Positions 1 through 11,832 of a stretch of 64,000 nt of DNA are shown here, piece after piece (positions within the stretch are counted from its first letter, which is position 1; the number at the start of each line of letters is the position of its first letter). This stretch comes from Orychophragmus violaceus (taxonomy: Eukaryota > Streptophyta > Magnoliopsida > Brassicales > Brassicaceae): contig CM058232.1 in the NCBI GenBank assembly GCA_030180135.1, positions 60,347,330-60,411,329 on the forward strand, written 5' to 3'. Under the pieces are notes generated by a model. That model did no database searches. It had not been told where the DNA came from and saw nothing but the letters and a program-made list of their open reading frames with translations. The translations under genes were made by a program, and so were the position numbers.

Positions 1-776
1 GAGGCTACGAATGGATTCGTGGCCAATTCTGAGCGTGAGCTGCGCGAAGGATCGTGGGTGGGCGAGCTTGAGGCTATCAAGAAGACGGTCGTTGACTTGA
101 GTGCGCAGTTGCAGGGGTCCTTGGCCCGAGAGGAGGAATTTAAAAGGATGTTGGCTTGGTACGAGGGAATCGAGGCTCGCCTACTAGTTCTCGAGAATCG
201 GGAGGAGGATCTTTCCAGAAGCTGCAAGCGGCTGTGGGTCGAACTCTGGCGGCCGAAGAAGCGAGACGGGTCGCATTTTCGCAAGCTGCTCAGGATCGGG
301 TTGACCTGGAAAGGGTCCTTGTGGGAAGGAACTTCGACGTGAAGGTCGCAACTCATGAGGCGCAAAAGAAAATGAGCGGGGAGTACTTGGAGATCCTTAA
401 TGAGATTAAGGAGACGAGCGAGAGGTGGAAGGCTGAAACTAGCGCCGAGATCCGCCTCCAAGAGGCCCTGGCCAATATTGAACTCATCGCGGAGTTCGCC
501 TCTGGCGAGATCGACCTGACTGAGGAAGTACTGACGTTGGCCGATAAGAGGAGGGCGGCCCTGGTGGAGATGAATGCCGCGACGGTTTCTGATTTCAGTA
601 TTGGCAAGTTGAACCTGCCGGCGGTGTCAAGCGACCCGGTTATTTTGGCGCATGCTCCTCCGCCGGCTGCTCCCTGCCCTAATCAGTACGGGTCGAATCT
701 CCCGACAGGAGTTGGCTCTTCCGGTGATCAGGCGGAAGATGGAGACGAGGCTTCCTCGCGATCGCAACAATTTTGA
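1..776 (+). pseudogene. Antisense extra ORF of element A, C-terminal exon (coiled-coil protein)
   Basis: This is the 3' part of the extra gene carried antisense to pol; the rest lies before base 1. Reading starts in one frame (ELREGSW, then a leucine/alanine-rich segment with AQLQGSLAREEE) and moves to a second frame near base 205, a frameshift. The second frame runs to a TGA at 774-776 and ends in an acidic Ser-rich tail. The conserved block ALANIELIAEFASGEIDLT matches the same block in A' at 6740-6800. It is predicted to form a coiled coil. Function is unknown; the fuller copy in A' carries a Transposase_28-like N-terminal domain. Confidence 0.65.
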
Positions 777-1680
777 TTGCTCTGTTGGTGCTCGAAGGGG
801 TCTCTTTGTTTTTTAAAAAAATGTTTCTCGTTAGTGGGCTTTTGTGGACTCGAGGGCGTCAAGTCCTTTTTTAATGAATATTTTTAAAAAAAAAATCTTT
901 GTATGCCTTAGCATAGCTTTTATTGTTTTAACACCTTAGCACAAAGTCGGCCGTATGGTGTTTTGGACCTCTAGAGAGGGGTCATAGCCTGGCTTGAATC
1001 GCCTTTGGGAGTTCTTTTACGAACTTTAGGACTGATTCATTTGAGCTCGAGCTCTTCCCCAATATTCATTCGAGGTACAACTCCTTCCCGATGTGAAATA
1101 CGAGCAGGAATTCCTAAGTATATGATAAATCGAAGTAGACTTACATAGATTTATTTCGAATGTGTGCGGAGGCCCTTTTTGTATGAGCAGCTGCCTCGAC
1201 CTCGTTGTTTTTGCTTAAAGGGAGAGGGTAGCCCCCCAATTCTTCTGAGCTGTATAAGGCTGGAAGAATTTTAGGTTTGCCAGAGATCGTTTCGGATCGC
1301 TTAGGTTTGAAGGGATAATTTCATATCCCTTGATATTGGGGGAGGCCATTTCAGGTCGCTCGGAGAGGGTGATTTAATATCATTTGCTTCTGAAGAGACA
1401 ATTTCGTATCACTTTAATTTTTAAAGAGATAATTTCATATCACTTTGCAAAATGTAGTGGTGAAGTATTTCGCAACGATTCTGACTTTTACAACAAAAAG
1501 AGACATTGATCGCGGGACTTATTTTGATTTCACAAGGATAAGCTAGTACAACTTCGTTTGAAGTCGCCGAGCCCAGTAAGAGCTGTGTTGGGGGGGGGGG
1601 GGGCTGCGCTCAAAGTCGAGCTGCCTACGTACCCTTTTAAGGGGATCAAGCCATTTCGTAGTTCGATTATGTTGCGTACT
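777..1680. other. Element A region between pol stop and antisense ORF; no gene
   Basis: Non-coding. It contains two exact GATAATTTCATATC units (near 1313 and 1428) with degenerate relatives between them, the low-copy form of the array in A' at 7815-8138. A run of 14 G occupies 1590-1603; the matching site in A' has 7 G. Confidence 0.6.
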
Positions 1681-1770
1681 TTAGTGAAAGTACTTTTTGA
1701 GGTTGATGATGTTCCAAGGTCGTAGTTCAGGCTTCTGGGTTTCCACCGACTTAAGTCGGTAGACCCCGTC
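1681..1770 (-). pseudogene. Element A integrase, extreme C-terminus
   Basis: The minus strand reads in frame from the TSD at 1770 to a TAA at 1681-1683 and encodes the integrase tail (VYRLKS, RPWNIINLKKYF). The same tail ends the A' integrase at 8382. It continues the A integrase whose upstream part ends at 24173; element B separates the two pieces with TSD ccgtc. Confidence 0.85.
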
Positions 1771-3691
1771 TGTAATGCCCCTTTCCCATTCTCCGCTGAC
1801 CGTCGAGCTGACCGGTCAACAATCAAACAAGAACATGACCGATCGAACCCGAGCAAGTCGAACAGGAAAAGTTCATCACAGGACGAAGCCAGAGACGGAT
1901 CGGTTTGAGACAAAGGCTCGCACTAACCCATCCTTGACTCCGCTATCCTCACTTCCGTAGTACAAGTCGATCGCCTTGCACTACTTCTGCGAGTTGTGTC
2001 GGTTCGGACGAAACACAATATCAGGAAAGCATATTCATTTCTAAGTCAATTAAACGTTCAGCACAACGTTTAACCGTCCCTTTACAAATCGTTTTCATCA
2101 GTAAACAATCAACACGCAAATCAATACAAAAGTGGCGCCAAGCCGAACCGAGAGAAAAACCCAAAACCATCGAATCAAAAACCCCGCCCCAAGCCATCTC
2201 GAAGCTACACCGAGGACCTCCCGCGTCCGTCGCTGCTTAACCTGAAAACACAAAAAGAGTCTAATGAGCGATCTAAGATAACCCAGTGAATCGGCTCCCC
2301 ACTAAGGCTTCTAATCTATCTATCATCTATAGATTCCCGCCCGAAACCCCAAAATAACAATCAATCATAACAAAATAGCCGATCACGCACTACCACGTCG
2401 TGTCGAGCCCACACACAATCAATTGCCAAAAGAAAGAGAAGGCGATTAGAGAAAATCGGGAGCACTGCGGCACATGTTCCCGATTGAGACTCGATCTATC
2501 TACCACGCACTACCAACTACTCCAAAACCACACGTTGGGCCCCTACGATCTTGGTAACTTCCACAAGTTTTCACCGTTACCCATATGGCAACTAACCCAC
2601 GACTCCTAGCCGTCCACACAAATCCAACGACTAGGACACCGTTCTATGTCCATCGATACGCGGCGACTCAGGCTACCCCTAGATAACCCAAGTTTCCATG
2701 CAGTCCGGCCCTAGGACATGACCCCGTATTCTCCGGACTACACACCTACCGGCATCACCCACTAGGTTAACACCATAATCAGAATCACCATGACCCGGTC
2801 AGGTAACTACCCGAGGATCCAATCGGGTCGGAAGTACCAGAACGTAATCAAACACCTAGACTTGCGGGATCTATCGCACCCTAGAGTCCTAGTGCAGAAA
2901 TGTAAACACACAGACTCGCTTGGACTCTAACAATCAATCTCAATCTTAGCAACTATCAAATCAACACCGCTTCCCGCAAGTCTACTCACACACACCACAC
3001 CACCCCCTGACTCAGCACCGTACCGAGTCAGCGGTTACGACTTAACCGGTCCCATGACCAGGTTAAGTATCTATACGGATTGCTCGGCCCAACACCGAGA
3101 CAATCTAAAGGCCTGCACAAAAGATCAACCACAACCACACAACAAATACTACCACGCAATCAACACACAACAACACACAAACAAGCCTATTAGGGTTGCT
3201 AACATCTTTTAACCAATTTACGCCCGCTACCTTGGGTTAGCAGCTTGCTAACCCGTAGACGGTTCACCAATCACAACACTTCTCTTTTCTTAACCAATCC
3301 TAATCATCTTTTATTAACTCCCCGATTTGTCGGTTTAGAGCTAGTAGCTTAATAGACTCCCCGACGTCTCATATTTAATTATTTAATTCATTTAACCTCG
3401 GGAACCCCGATACCATTCATATTCTATACGTTTGTTCAGGTTTAACTTCCGTATTTTAAATCTTTTTAATTCCCGTATATAGATTCATTTATTACCGTCC
3501 TTTACTTACATATATATGCATATACGGTCCTATTCATGCAACGACTATATGAATGCATCACGCAACGATACTATCAACTTAACGGCACTCAACAGGTTTA
3601 ATCCGTTTAACACTAACATGCTTCTTTAACCCTAGCCGGTTAAACTTTAATTCAATCAATCAATTCACAATTCAATTCAATTCATCACGAC
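1771..3691 (-). repeat. Element B, left arm (LTR 3' part); no gene
   Basis: Non-coding LTR-like DNA. The first 190 bases match the reverse complement of the right end of C (35560-35747) nearly base for base. The short ORFs here are not shared with C and look spurious. The arm ends with the A' TSD acgac at 3687-3691. Confidence 0.7.
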
Positions 3692-4227
3692 TGTGAGATC
3701 CGGGATTCACACTAAGAATTTGTATTCGTGGATTTGGACTTTAGGATATAGAAATGGTATAGTTTCCTATGAATCAAAGACTTTATTGAGATTGATCGTC
3801 GAGATAGAACAAACACAATCGAGAAGAGAGTACAAAGTATAAAATCGAGCTATCTAATCGAAGTGTTCTTAGCCTAGGTTGGAATGTCTTTAATGAGTCG
3901 CCACTTCTTCTTTAAATAGTCTCGACCTTGACCCCTTCGTTCCGATATTTCGGCCTCGTCGTCGTAACGATCTCCGAGATTCTCGCGGATCAGTTGAACT
4001 TGACAAGACCGAGTTGTTCTATCTCCACGTCATCTTCTGCCGAGCTCGAGCTCGATCGTCTCCGGCTTCGGCATCGTCCGGGCCTTGCCAGGGCGTTTAT
4101 TCGCTTGGGCCCAACAAAGGAGTCGGCTCTCCTCTTTGTCTTTGATTCTGGGGCGGGCTTGTAATTACGGGCTTTCGCATTGTCTGTTAATGAGCCGGAT
4201 TTCCTAGAGGGAAATCCAGTACCAACA
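3692..4227 (-). repeat. 3' LTR of A'
   Basis: 536 bp, starting TGTGAGATCC and ending ACCAACA on the plus strand. It matches 22167-22702 over its whole length with only a few substitutions, and is related to the A LTR at 30370-30907. Confidence 0.95.
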
Positions 4228-4242
4228 ATAGCCCCCCACCCC
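4228..4242 (-). other. Polypurine tract of A'
   Basis: Directly next to the 3' LTR on its internal side. The minus strand reads GGGGTGGGGGGCTAT, the expected plus-strand primer for a minus-strand element. Confidence 0.8.
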
Positions 4243-4684
4243 ATTGATTTCGAGAAGTCGAGGTTAATGGGCGGTGGACGTTCTTGGGAAGAGGTGCGTG
4301 CCTCGGGTGTGACAAACCTAATGATTATCTTCGCCTCATCCATAGATCTTATATCGACGGTTGAGATCGCACAGGCCCGAAGGATCACAATTGCCTCGAT
4401 CTTTTTTCGTGATCATTTACAAATTTCGAATCGAGCGGTTGGGATTGTGGGATACCAAAAATCCCACGGATCTCGAACACGAGGCAGTTTAAAAAGGGGA
4501 GTTACCTAGCACGATTCCCATTACTGCTCACACTACGAATCGTCAAGGTAACTTCTTCTCCCTCATTATATCCTCTTCTTGCCTCTCGCTCATATTCTCT
4601 TTTTCGTCGTTCTGAGACTTTCTCTCTCTGGAGATTTCGTTTTTCCTCTTTCCTCGAAAGAAATTTCCGATATATCAAGCTATC
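4243..4684 (+). promoter_or_regulatory. Possible promoter/leader of the antisense gene of A'
   Basis: No coding sequence. It lies between the PPT and the ATG of the plus-strand gene. A TATA-like TTTAAAAAGG sits near 4489-4498, followed by a CT-rich leader. This is inference from position and composition only. Confidence 0.35.
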
Positions 4685-7095
4685 ATGGTTCGAAAGAGTG
4701 CGGTCAAGGCAAGTTCAACCGTGGCGGTGGGGCCGGTTGGTCCCCATCCACCGTCCAGTTTGACTGCTGACCTCATACAGAAGTTGCGGGTGAAATGCCG
4801 GATTCCGCCGGAGGTGGAGATACTTATCCCATCGCCGGAAATGTCCCCAGAAACCGTCGTCGAGGGCCATTGTTGTGCCTCTTACACCTATTTCGATAAA
4901 TACGGATTGTTTTTCCCGATCCCTCGCATTATCTCATGGGTTTTGGCCCAGCTTCAGCTGGCCTTTCATCAGATGAAGTTCGGTACGTCATCGGACTTGG
5001 GGTCAGAGCCGTCGAGGAGGGTATCAATTTCGGGGTCGAGGAGTTAATGAGGGTCTGTTCGGTAAAACACAATACTCGTTTTCCCGGGACTTACTACCTC
5101 TCTCCTCGCCATGGAAAAATCCTTGATGAGATCCCGATGAGGGATGTATGGAAGAGTAAATATTTTTACTTCAGGATCAGTCATCACTCGGTTGAGGATT
5201 TTGATTATTCGGTTATCCCGACAAGATGGTCAACCAGCGTTGGTTAGCTTATAGGGCTTATTGTTTTCTCTGGTTGCTTCGATATTTTCTATCGACATCG
5301 AGTCATCTTCTAACAATCTTTTGGGTTTCTTTGCAGAGGCTCCTGAGTCACCATCCTCGAATCCAGATACGCCGATTTTGATAGCTCGCCTTCGGAGAGG
5401 AGATATCCGCTGATGTAATTTTACAGACCAGCGAATCCGAGCTGCTTTAGGTCCTGCGGCCCGACGACTTCCTTCGTACCGACCTCGTCTTTCGCGAGAC
5501 GAATCACGCCTCCCTTGCCAGCCCTCTTCGGCTCGAATCATTCGGGATCCGCATCAGATTGTCGAGCGGACTGGAGAGAGTAAGTGTTCTGGTTAGTTTC
5601 TCCGGGGGTCATCGTGCCACATGCCCTCCGTTTGCCGGGCTGACCCGAATCTGTTTTGTTTGCAGATCGACCTGTTTCGGGCGACAGTTCTACTGCAAGT
5701 ACCCCTTCTCTGGAAAAGATGCCGAGAAGATCTAGCAGCCGTCGGAACGGGAAGGATCCCGTTGATCTGGCAAAGAAAATGAAGGCTGGCGACTTGAGCA
5801 ACGCTCTTCTTTTTGCCATGGACGAGGGGCCTCCTCCTCCTCCTTCGATTCCCCCTCTGAACCCTGCTCAGGTTTCTCTCCCCCAGGCCGCAGGGTCCGG
5901 AGAGGCTAATGCGGTGGTGGAGGATTTACCTCCTGTTCGGGGACCGGTTCGGGTCCCGTCTAGGGAGCCTGTTATGCGTAACTCCCGGTCGAATGGTTCG
6001 AGGGGATCAAACGGTCGGAGCCGGAGTGACCCTCCACCCCCGGCGGCGAAGCGTCAAAGGACTGACGCGGAGGTAAGCTCGAGGAGATCAAACCAGGGTG
6101 TTGAGGCTCGACCTGCCTCTTCTGGGTCCTCCGGGTCTTTCAACAGACGCTTCAGGCACCAGAAGGATTGTCCGATTGCGGATGACCCGACGGGTGTGGC
6201 CTATCTGCTGAGGCATTTTAAGCCCGCAGGTGTTCAGCTCCCGGCTGTCGGGGATATGGCTCTCGGTGACATTTACACCGATATGATGGCGGCTTCTGGG
6301 AAGGTGACGATTTTCCTACCTCGCTTTTTGATATGTTTCGTGCTCACTCTTCGTTCTTTTTTTTCTTGTAAGCCTTGGAGGCCGTGAACAGGTTTGTGGC
6401 TAGGGCTGAACGAGAGCTGCGGGAGGTGCCGCAGGCGAGTGAGCTCGATACCGTCGAGAAGACGGTTAGGGATCTGAGAGCGCAGTTGCAAGGGGCCTTG
6501 GCTCGGGAGGAAGAGCTGCGGAAAAAGGCGGGTGACCTGGATGCGCAGTTGCAAGGTGCCTTGGCTCGGGCTTCGGTCGCAGAGGAAGCGAGTCGAACCG
6601 CTACTGAGGCAGGTTGGGTTGCGGATGTGTGGGCCGCGCAATGTCAGGGTGATTTGGACAAGCCTCTTGCCGACCGAGAGTTTGACGTCAGGGTGGCAAA
6701 GGAAGGTCGCTGTGAGCGCCGAGATGAGGCTTCAGGAGGCTTTAGCCAATATTGCGCTTATCGCTGAGTTCGCTTCTGGCGAACTTGATCTGACCAAGGA
6801 GGTGATGGACTTGGCCGAGAAGAAAAGGCTGGCCACAGAGGAAATGAATGCCGCAGCGGTGTCGGATTTCAGTATCATCAAACTTAATTTGCCGGTGATG
6901 TCGGACGATTCTGTGGTCTTGGCGCGCCCTTTGAACCAGGCGGCCGCTCGTCTTGATCAATATGGATCAAACCTTCCGACCGGAGTCAGTTCGCGTGTTA
7001 GCGACGAGGGCGAGGGTCGTCTTGAGGAGGACAAGGTGACTGATGACCAGATGGAGGATCAAGACGAAGCTTCCTCTCCTTCCAAGCAGTTCTAG
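4685..7095 (+). pseudogene. Antisense extra gene of A' (Transposase_28-like domain plus coiled coil), spliced
   Basis: The gene runs opposite to pol. Exon 1 (4685-5242) starts at ATG and carries a region like the 'putative gypsy type transposon' family (PF04195): EVEILIPSPE, YTYFDKYGLFFPIP, then, after a frameshift near 4970, FPGTYYLSPRHGKI. Candidate GT-AG introns are 5243-5336, 5580-5665 and 6304-6372. Exon 3 is Ser/Arg/Pro-rich (PPPPPS, RSRSDPPPP). Exon 4 is a coiled coil with a duplicated unit (AQLQGALAR twice, 6480-6570) and a second frameshift near 6700. The stop is at 7093-7095. Extra antisense ORFs are known in Tat elements (Grande, RIRE2, Retand); their function is unknown. Confidence 0.65.
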
Positions 7096-8381
7096 TTTTT
7101 TCTCCTTCTTTGTTCGTTGTTGCCCAAGTGGGCTTTTGATTTGTTTCCAGACTTTCGTTGCCCGAGGGGGCTCTTTTTTTTTCTGGTGTTGCCCTTGGTG
7201 GGCTTGTTTTCGAACTCGAGGACATTATGTCCTTTTTTTTTATGAATCGCTTTTTAAATCTTTCATGCCTTAGCATAGATTTTATCGTTCTTATGCCTTA
7301 ACAGGCGATTCGAGCCGTTGTGGCAATTCGAACTTCTCGAGAGGAATCGAGCAGATAACTTATCTTGAATTGCCTTAGGTAGTTCTTTGCGAACTTTTTA
7401 AGTTAATTTCGTTTGAGCTCGAGCTCTTTGCCAGGAATAGTCTGAGGCGCGACTACTTCGTAATGTAAGATTCAGGCTCGATCGCTGAATTGAAAAGAGA
7501 AGCATTAAGTATGAGAACGAATCGAAGTAAACTTACAAAGATCCGATTTGGAGTGTGTGTAGAGGTTGCATGCTTGAGTAGCCGTCTTGTCCTTGTTATT
7601 TTGCTTGAGGGGTGGGGTAGCCCCCGATTCTTTTAATCCGTATAAGGTTTAGAAGAATTGTATTTTTTTGGAAAGATCGTTCTGGATCTTTTTCTTTGGG
7701 ACGATTATTTCAGTTCGTTCGAATCGGGAGGACAGTTTTAGGTCGCTTGTTTTGGGACGATCATTTCAGTTCGTTCGGTTTAGAGGGACCGTTTTAGGCC
7801 GCTTTGTTTGAATAGATAATTTCATATCACTTTGACTTTGGGAGAGGCCATTTCGGGTCGCTCGAAAAAGGATAATTTCATATCATTTGATTTTGGGGGA
7901 GGCCGTTTGAGGTCTCTTGGAAGGGATAATTTCATATCGCTTGTTTTAGGAGAGATAATTTCATATCACTTTAGCTTTGGGAGAGGCCATTTCAGGTTGC
8001 TCGGGAGGGATAATTTCATATCGCTTTGACTTTGGGAGAGGCCATTTCAGGTCGCTCGAAAAAGGATAATTTCATATCGTTTGTTTTTGAAGAGATAATT
8101 TCATATCGCTTTGGCTTTCGAAGAGATAATTTCATATCGCTTTCTGGGAATGTTATGATGAGGTATTTCGCAATGGCTCTAACCTTTACGACAGAAAGAA
8201 GCATTGGATTAAGGGACTTATTTTGATTTCACAAAGATAAGTTAGTGTGACTTCGTCAGAAGTTGCTGAGCTCGGTATGAGCTTTGTGTTGGGGGGGCGG
8301 CTGCACTCGAAGTCGAGCTGCCTACGTACCCTTTTTTAAGGGGATCAAGCCATTTCGTAGTTCGATTATGTTGATGTACTC
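7096..8381. other. A' 3' variable region, no gene
   Basis: Non-coding DNA between the antisense gene and the pol stop. It contains GATAATTTCATATC repeats mixed with GAGGCCATTTCAGG units and a run of 7 G near 8291. Tat-lineage elements are known for hypervariable tandem repeats in this position. Confidence 0.65.
7815..8138. repeat. Irregular tandem array of GATAATTTCATATC units
   Basis: Eight exact copies of the 14-mer start near 7815, 7869, 7925, 7956, 8009, 8066, 8093 and 8125. The spacing alternates between about 27-32 and 53-57 bases, with GGGAGAGGCCATTTC units in the longer gaps. Element A has only two exact copies at the same place. Confidence 0.85.
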
Positions 8382-11300
8382 CTAGTGGAAATACTTTTTG
8401 AGGTTGATGATGTTCCAAGGTCGTAGTTCAGGCTTCTGGGTTTCTACCGACTTGAGTCGGTAGACCCCGTCCTTCACAACGTCAGTGACCTGGTAAGGAC
8501 CTTCCCACTTTGCTCCTAATTTTCCAGCGTGTTCTTCCTTTTTATGGTCGAACACTTCCCGTAAGACGAGCTCTCCTACCTGAAATCTTCGAGTTTTGAT
8601 TCGGGAATCATAGTAGCGAGCTGCGGCTTGTTGGTAATTCTGGAGTCGAGCTAATGCGAGGTTCCTTCTTTCGTCGACGAGGTCGAGCTCGTGAGTTATC
8701 ATATTGTTATTAAGTTCCACTTGTCGTGGGCATTCTTCCTTGCGGATGCTTGACACGAGAATTTCGGCTGGTACTACCGCCTCGATTCCGTAAGCCAGCG
8801 AGAAGGGAGTCTCGCCAGTGGATTTGCCGGATGCGACTAGCGGTCCCACAATGTCCATTCCCCATCGCATGAATGGGTATGGTGATGAGATAGAGGAGAG
8901 TTTCTCCGATGCTTGGTGGATAATTGGAGTGTGCTTTTGGCATTTGTCGCACTTGTTGGAGAAGGATTCGCATTCGGTGGCCATTGTCGGCCAATAGTAA
9001 CCTTGCCTTTTGATTCGTACGGCCAATGCTCGTCCCCCGGAATGGCTTCCGCAGGATCCGTCATGCGTCTGTGTAATCACGGCTAGGGCTTTATTTTTGT
9101 CAAGGCATTTGAGGTAAGGTCCGGAGAGGCTCCTTTTAAAGAGCTCTCCTTGCGTGACACAGTACCTTGCACTCTATGTTTTAAGTTTCCGCGCCTCCCA
9201 TTTGTCGTCGGGAACTTCGCCGTTTGTGATGTATCGAATGATTGGAGTTCTCCAATCTTCGTTGTTGTTAGGCTCAGGTCCCTGACTAGTGGATGCGGTT
9301 TGTATGGGTCCGTCGGGGACGTTCGCGACGTACACGGCGTTTCTAGGATCGAGGTCATCATCAATCTCGATGATATCGCTACTGGTGCCCCCAGGACATT
9401 CTTTGTGCTTGACATCGTCCTTCACATTGGGCCCGTCCTCTTTCAAGGACAGGGCTTTGAGGGCTATGTCGATGCTTGGTTTTTCTATCCCTTCGACTAG
9501 TATGATCCTTTTGAGGTTAGGATCTGATGTTGATGCTAATGCGGCTAGGGCATCGGCTGCAGTGTTTTCCCCTCGTGGGATTCGTGTTAGATCAAAGAAT
9601 TTGATCTGTTCGGCCAGTGTGTGGACTACCCGTAGGTATGCTTCCATCCGTTCGTCTTTGGCCTCGTAGTCGCCATGGTATAGGCTCGTGACCAGTTGGG
9701 AATCGCTGAAGGCATTTACTTCCCGGGCTCCTATTGCTACCGCAAGTCTAAGCCCGGCTATCAGCGCTTCGTATTCTGCTTCGTTATTTGATGCGGCGAA
9801 GCCCAGTCTGAACGATTGTTCTAGTACTTCGCCGGTTGGGGAGACTAGATTTACTCCGACTCCGGATCCTTGCCTTGAGGAAGCTCCATCGACGTAGAGT
9901 TTCCATTTTTGGGCCGAGGTCGGGTCAAGTTCTATAGTCGGAGGGAGCTCGATTACGAAATCTGCCAGCACTTGTGCTTTTAGGCACGTTCGAGCTTTGT
10001 ATTCTATGTTGTACTCGCTAAGTTCGATAGCCCATTTGACCAACCGACCTGACTGGCTTGGACTGTGAAGGATGGTTCTCAGCGGCTGAGAGGTCATCAC
10101 TATGATTGAGTGCGATTGAAAGTACGGTCGGAGTTTCCGAGCCGATGTCACTAGCGCTAAGGCGAGTTTTTCCATGGCGGGGTATCTGGTTTCAGCGTCA
10201 ATCAAGGTCTTACTGATGCAATATACCGGCCGTTGCTCGTTTTGTTCCTCGCAAACCAGGACTCCACTTACTGCTGCTGTCGAGACAGCTAAGTAGAGGT
10301 AGAGGGGTTCTCCTTCTACTGGTTTTGCCAGTATGGGTGGTTCGCTTAAGTAAGCTTTGAGCTGAGCGAACGCTTCTTCGCACTTTTCGTCCCAGAGGAA
10401 CTTTTTGTTTGCTTTGAGCAAGTGGTAGAAGGGTAGGCATTTATCAGTCGATCTTGAGATGAAGCGATTCAGGGCTGCTATTTTGCCGGTCAGGCGCTGG
10501 ACTTCTCGCGTTGTTCTGGGAGATTTCATCTCTATGAACATTGCGATCTGTTTGGGGTTCGCTTCGATTCCTCTTTCGGTCACTAGGTAACCAAGGAACT
10601 CTCCTGAGGGAACCCCGAAGGTACACTTTGCTGGGTTGAGTTTCATCCCGTATTTATTGAGAATGGTAAATCATTCTTTTAGTTGGGGGATGTGATCCTC
10701 ATACCTGGAAGATTTTACCAGCATATCATCAATGTAGACTTCCATGGTTTTGCCTAGGAGTCCTGAAAACATCTTGTTGACGAGGCGTTGGTAAGTTGCT
10801 CCTGCATTTTTCAGTCCGAAGGGCATGACTTTGTAGCAGTACGTGCCTCGATCCGTTATGAACGAATTCTTTTCTTGGTCCTCAGGGTTCATCAATATTT
10901 GATTTTACGAACGCGTCCATAAAAGATAGTAGCTGGTGTCCAGCGGTAGCCTCGACCAGTCGGTCGATGTGCGGGAGTGGGAAGCTGTCCTTTGGACATG
11001 CTTTGTTGAGATCCGTGAAATCTACACAGACCCTCCACTTTCCGTTCTTTTTCTTAACCACCACGGGGTTCGCAAGCCAGTCGGGGTACTTGACCTCTCT
11101 GATCGATCCGATTTTTAATAACCGATCGACCTCGTCATTGACGGCTTTGGCCCGCTCAGGACCTAGTTTTCGACGCTTCTGTCTTACCGGTTTGTAGGTT
11201 GGGTCGACATTCAGCTCGTGGCTGGTTACGTCGATATTGATCCCTTTCATATCTGCTGAAGACCAGGCGAAGGAGTCGACGTTCTGTTTGAGAAAAGAGA

Positions 11301-11475
11301 CCAGTTCATTTTTAACTGGCTCTGATAGGTCGATTCCGACGCCAACGAGTCTTTCGGGATGAGCATCGTCTATGCAGACCTGAGTCATGAGGTCCTTTGG
11401 GGGTCCTATTTGACTTGGGTCGTTCGAACTTTTGGTCTGCATGGTGGCGAGCTCCTCCTCTTTCTGTAATTGCTA
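8382..11475 (-). pseudogene. A' pol: RT, RNase H, archaeal-type RNase H, integrase (defective)
   Basis: Reading leftward, RT has VVKKKNGKWRVCVDF and the YIDDMLV active site (near 10720). A small deletion with frameshift interrupts it near 10905 and a TGA stands near 10669. The frame from 10646 to 9174 holds the gypsy RNase H (EPLYLYLAVS) and then a second RNase H with YVDGASS, NNEAEYEAL, FSDSQLV and ENTAADALA, its D-E-D-D residues. The integrase zinc finger (HSGGRAL...CDKCQKH) is present, but the catalytic core is missing: 375 bp are deleted in frame at 8823-8827, removing the D,D,E region. The C-terminus (GPYQVTDVV) ends at 8382. Pol probably starts by readthrough of the stop at 11473-11475. 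Confidence 0.85.
11467..11475 (-). promoter_or_regulatory. Candidate leaky stop TAG-CAA-TTA between protease and RT (A')
   Basis: Minus-strand TAG at 11473-11475 is followed by CAA TTA. The downstream frame is the RT frame: the first ATG is at 11442, exactly ten codons further. UAG-CAA-UUA is the known tobamovirus readthrough context. Element A has the same stop and the same six bases after it at 27498-27506, although the bases just outside differ. Confidence 0.65.
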
Positions 11476-11832
11476 CGTATGGGATTTCTCGATCTGCTTG
11501 TATCCGCTCATGTAGCAATGACGGGAAATATTTTGACTTCCGTAAATGGTTTTGATCCCTTTGGGAGTTGGAAATTTTACGCATTGGTGGTAGGTCGATG
11601 GTACCGCTTTCATGTCGTATATCCATGGTCGACCTAGGATCGCGTTATAGGGAGCTGGCCGATCTACTATGACGAACTCCGTCATTCTTCGAACTCCTCC
11701 AGCGATTACTGGGGCAAAGACAGAGCCCATCGAGTACGTCGTTTCGCCAGCGAAACCTACTAGTGGTGTCTTTTCTTCCACGATCTCGGAGTCGTTGAAG
11801 TCCATCTTTTTGAATGCGTCGTAAAAGAGGAC
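11476..11832 (-). pseudogene. A' protease, C-terminal part (cut by K)
   Basis: The frame continues from the K insertion at 11832 with FYDAFKKMDF, then ETTYSMGSVFAPV and NAILGRPWIYDMKAVPS, typical of Tat proteases. It ends at the TAG discussed above. The catalytic IDTGSS lies on the other side of K, at 19665-19700. Confidence 0.85.

Noticed and set aside
2133..2144. TGGCGCCAAGCC in B as a primer binding site
   Set aside because: No matching LTR repeat of about 360 bases was found at the other end of B, so the position does not fit; likely chance.
9150..9897. Long plus-strand ORFs opposite the pol genes (also near 25170-25977 and 20729-21073)
   Set aside because: They are antisense shadows of conserved RNase H, integrase and gag sequence, with no family motifs of their own.
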